From Phycisphaerales bacterium (lineage in GTDB: Bacteria; Planctomycetota; Phycisphaerae; Phycisphaerales; UBA1924): 64,000 nt of DNA. The notes under the pieces are model-generated. The model ran no database searches, was not told where the DNA came from, and saw only the letters and a list, made by a program, of their open reading frames with translations. Location of the stretch: assembly GCA_947459215.1 (NCBI GenBank), contig CANHCQ010000010.1:50856-114855 (forward strand). Reading direction: 5' to 3'. Each line of letters begins with the position of its first letter. Position 1 is the first letter of the stretch. Made by a program: the position numbers and the translations under genes. This document shows, piece by piece, positions 62,714-64,000 of this stretch.

Positions 62714-62829
62714 TGCAACTTCAATGATAGGTCGCATCGCGTGAAAACCGACATTCTCCGATCTCCTTCCTGGGCGATTGCATGATCCATTGCAGTGTGT
62801 GAGGATCCCAGTGACGTAGCAGTGATCCC

Positions 62830-62944
62830 AGCCGACCATCAGGCATTTGTTCTTGATCCCTATCTCCTCGAAGCGGCGGCGTTGCGGGGCGTTGAAGGTG
62901 CCCGGTGTCGCGACGGCAAGGCCCTTGGAACCGCCCCGATCCAC
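62830..62944 (-). pseudogene. Relic of a methylisocitrate lyase-like gene (N-terminal fragment)
   Basis: On the minus strand it reads SKGLAVATPGTFNAPQRRRF, matching KGEAVATPGAFNALCARAIA of the intact gene at 58752-59711. In DNA, 62889-62930 agrees with about 32 of 42 bases. After that the reading drifts (EEIGIKNKCLMV, then CYVTG near the expected CYVSG) and the barrel is missing. Confidence 0.55.
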
Positions 62945-63066
62945 CGTGTCTCGGAACCCGCGACCGGGTATAGGTGCCCGAGACTCGGCCGACTAGGTAG
63001 CCATGCTGCGTGGTACGAGCCGGTTCGCTCAGCGTGCGGCAGGCCGCGGATGGCCGGTCGAACAGC

Positions 63067-63085
63067 CAACCTCCGCGAGGTTGGC
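63067..63085 (+). promoter_or_regulatory. Inverted repeat upstream of tRNA-Gly
   Basis: CCAACCTC-CGC-GAGGTTGG, perfect 8-bp arms, just before the tRNA -10-like box TATACT (63094-63099). Possible operator or REP remnant; arms resemble those of repeat element 1. Confidence 0.45.
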
Positions 63086-63109
63086 ATGGGCGATATACTG
63101 CGACCAGCC

Positions 63110-63181
63110 GCGGGCGTAGTTCAGCGGTAGAACGTCAGCTTCCCAAGCTGAATGTCGGGAGTTCGATCCTCCTCGCCCGCT
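63110..63181 (+). tRNA. tRNA-Gly (anticodon CCC)
   Basis: Acceptor GCGGGCG / CGCCCGC with U discriminator (glycine identity), D-arm GTTC-AGCGGTA-GAAC, anticodon stem TCAGC / GCTGA, loop TTCCCAA, T-arm GGGAG-TTCGATC-CTCCT. All stems pair. A terminator-like hairpin follows. No encoded CCA. Confidence 0.95.
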
Positions 63182-63187
63182 TTGCCT

Positions 63188-63222
63188 GCCGCCGATGTCA
63201 CACGATGACACCGGCGGCTTTT
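63188..63222 (+). terminator. Terminator downstream of tRNA-Gly
   Basis: Stem GCCGCCGATGTCA / TGACACCGGCGGC (one mismatch) and TTTT, 6 bp after the tRNA. Confidence 0.85.
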
Positions 63223-63332
63223 CGTTGACAAACTCCCCAGAATCCGCGAGTTCCGGCGAGGTGGGCGGGAGCGGCGGGACCGGGGCCAACGGCCAGACGA
63301 TGACAGGGAATGACCTGGGTGGACGCTCGCTT

Positions 63333-63380
63333 GTGCAAGCGCATGTGCAAGCGCAGGTGCAAGCGGTTGTGCAAGGTGTG
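63333..63380 (+). repeat. 12-bp imperfect tandem repeat, 4 copies
   Basis: GTGCAAGCGCAT, GTGCAAGCGCAG, GTGCAAGCGGTT, GTGCAAGGTGTG in a row, about 60 bp before the antiporter start. Confidence 0.85.
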
Positions 63381-63438
63381 GCGGGGATCAGGCTGCCGAT
63401 CGGTTCGCCGCAGATCGCGTCGGTGTTTAGAATGCGGC

Positions 63439-64000
63439 GTGACGCCACCGATATCCATTCTTCTCGCCGCACAGCCCACGTCGGACCAGCCGCTGGTCGT
63501 CGTGCTGCTGGTCTTGCTGTGCGCGGCCGCGTTGGTGGCTGTGGCCTGCCGAAAGTTCAACGTGGAGGCCATCCCGGGCTATTTGCTAGCCGGGGCGCTG
63601 GTCGGTCCGCACGCGGTCGGGCTGATCACTAGCGAGAGCGCCGCCCAGCCGGTTACTGACCTGGCCACGGTGCTGCTGCTGTTCACCATCGGTCTGCAGT
63701 TCGACACGGGCAACTTCCGCCGGGGTGCTCTGAGCATCGTCACGCTGTCGGTGGCCTCGACGGTGCTGTACATCGCCCTGTTTTGGGGCGTCCTGCTAGG
63801 TGTCGGCCTCGGTGCTCCGGTCGCGCTTGCGTTGTCAATGGCCGGGTGCAGCGCTTCGACGGCGGTCACGCTCCGACTGCTGCAAGCTCGGCGCGAACTG
63901 CACGAGGCCCACGGACGCGTGTCAATGGGATTCTCCATCCTCGACGACCTTTCGGGCGTGGTCATGCTCGCCGCCTTCCCGCTGATCGCGGCGTGGGCCG
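63439..64000 (+). CDS. CPA2-family cation:proton antiporter (cut off by window end)
   Basis: The frame is open from GTG 63439 to the window end (187 codons). It reads MTPPISILLAAQ..., then hydrophobic helices with KFNVEAIPGYLLAGALVGPH (helix-break motif), LATVLLLFTIGLQFDTGNFR, MAGCSASTAVTLRLLQ and GFSILDDLSGVVMLAAF, the LDD-containing ion site of KefB/KefC/NapA-like antiporters. The N-terminus could lie slightly up- or downstream since no Shine-Dalgarno is visible. The C-terminal half, including any regulatory NAD-binding (TrkA-N) domain, is beyond the window. Confidence 0.88.
   Translation, partial: MTPPISILLAAQPTSDQPLVVVLLVLLCAAALVAVACRKFNVEAIPGYLLAGALVGPHAVGLITSESAAQPVTDLATVLLLFTIGLQFDTGNFRRGALSIVTLSVASTVLYIALFWGVLLGVGLGAPVALALSMAGCSASTAVTLRLLQARRELHEAHGRVSMGFSILDDLSGVVMLAAFPLIAAWA

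Larger units (their letters stand above)
62714..63109. other. Region between ybhP-like gene and tRNA-Gly
   Basis: 396 bp without an intact gene. It holds a gene relic (62830-62944), a hairpin (63067-63085), and a TATACT box at 63094-63099 just before the tRNA. Confidence 0.5.

Noticed and set aside
62714..62944. N-terminal extension of the ybhP-like protein
   Set aside because: The extra 77 residues match the start of a different enzyme family (lyase) and not the EEP fold, so they are treated as a relic.
60502..63181. Integrative element bounded by tRNA att sites
   Set aside because: No integrase, excisionase or phage gene is between the tRNAs, so only duplication or an old insertion is suggested.
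63333..63380. Possible CRISPR-like array
   Set aside because: 12-bp units are directly adjacent with no spacers, only four copies, and no cas genes.

Overview
The window looks like a chromosomal piece from a Phycisphaerae-type planctomycete. The DNA is GC-rich. Six small secreted proteins end in a proline-containing motif, a hydrophobic stretch and an Arg cluster, a PEP-CTERM-like tail typical of that group. The rest is ordinary Gram-negative housekeeping (fabF/acpP, plsY, typA, rpsD, trmD, queF, thyX) plus a flagellar cluster. No phage, transposase, integrase or CRISPR array was seen. All calls rest on reading the sequence; no database search was run.

Layout. 1-7.5 kb: truncated DUF1569 gene, fabF-acpP, DUF1444 gene, plsY, a BI-1 membrane protein, a lipoprotein with a possible Cys-His-Asp triad, and fliN. 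7.6-12.9 kb: a GH15 glucoamylase, a multi-pass acyltransferase-like protein and small secreted or cytosolic proteins. 13-20.6 kb: two secreted sorting-signal proteins, typA, an N-carbamoylputrescine amidase, a HEAT-repeat DNA-alkylation-repair protein, and an unusual fusion of an RluA pseudouridine synthase to a SAM methyltransferase. 20.9-29.7 kb: tRNA-Ser, a Lon-substrate-binding-domain protein, YhaM exonuclease, a zinc-ribbon membrane protein, a thioredoxin, an autoregulated-looking PadR/HAAS pair, a SpoIIE-type phosphatase and thyX. 30-33.3 kb: three tandem paralogous secreted proteins, each its own transcription unit. 33.6-36.5 kb: rpsD and a SurA/PpiD-like periplasmic protein.

36.5-51.3 kb is a flagellar cluster on the minus strand. 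In transcription order it runs flgI, rod-binding flgJ-like, flgN, flgK, flgL, fliW, csrA, then four flagellin genes. The last three flagellins are close paralogues separated by terminators, and two of them have sigma-28-like promoters and structured leaders. FliW and CsrA next to flagellins fit the known FliW-CsrA-flagellin feedback loop.

51.6-64 kb: isocitrate dehydrogenase, DinB, an ECF-type sigma factor with a Cys-containing tail, rhodanese, an AhpD-like protein, trmD, an amidohydrolase, queF and a methylisocitrate-lyase-like gene. A clsB/ybhP-type pair then lies between two nearly identical tRNA genes. One is a normal tRNA-Gly(CCC); the other has the same body but a UUC (Glu) anticodon. 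A CPA2 antiporter is cut by the window end.

The most notable non-genic features are three about 90-110 bp repeats with constant GTGCCA ends and element-specific hairpin arms, a second inverted-repeat family with TTCACCAC ends, and a GGCCAAA-rich palindrome between flgL and flgK.
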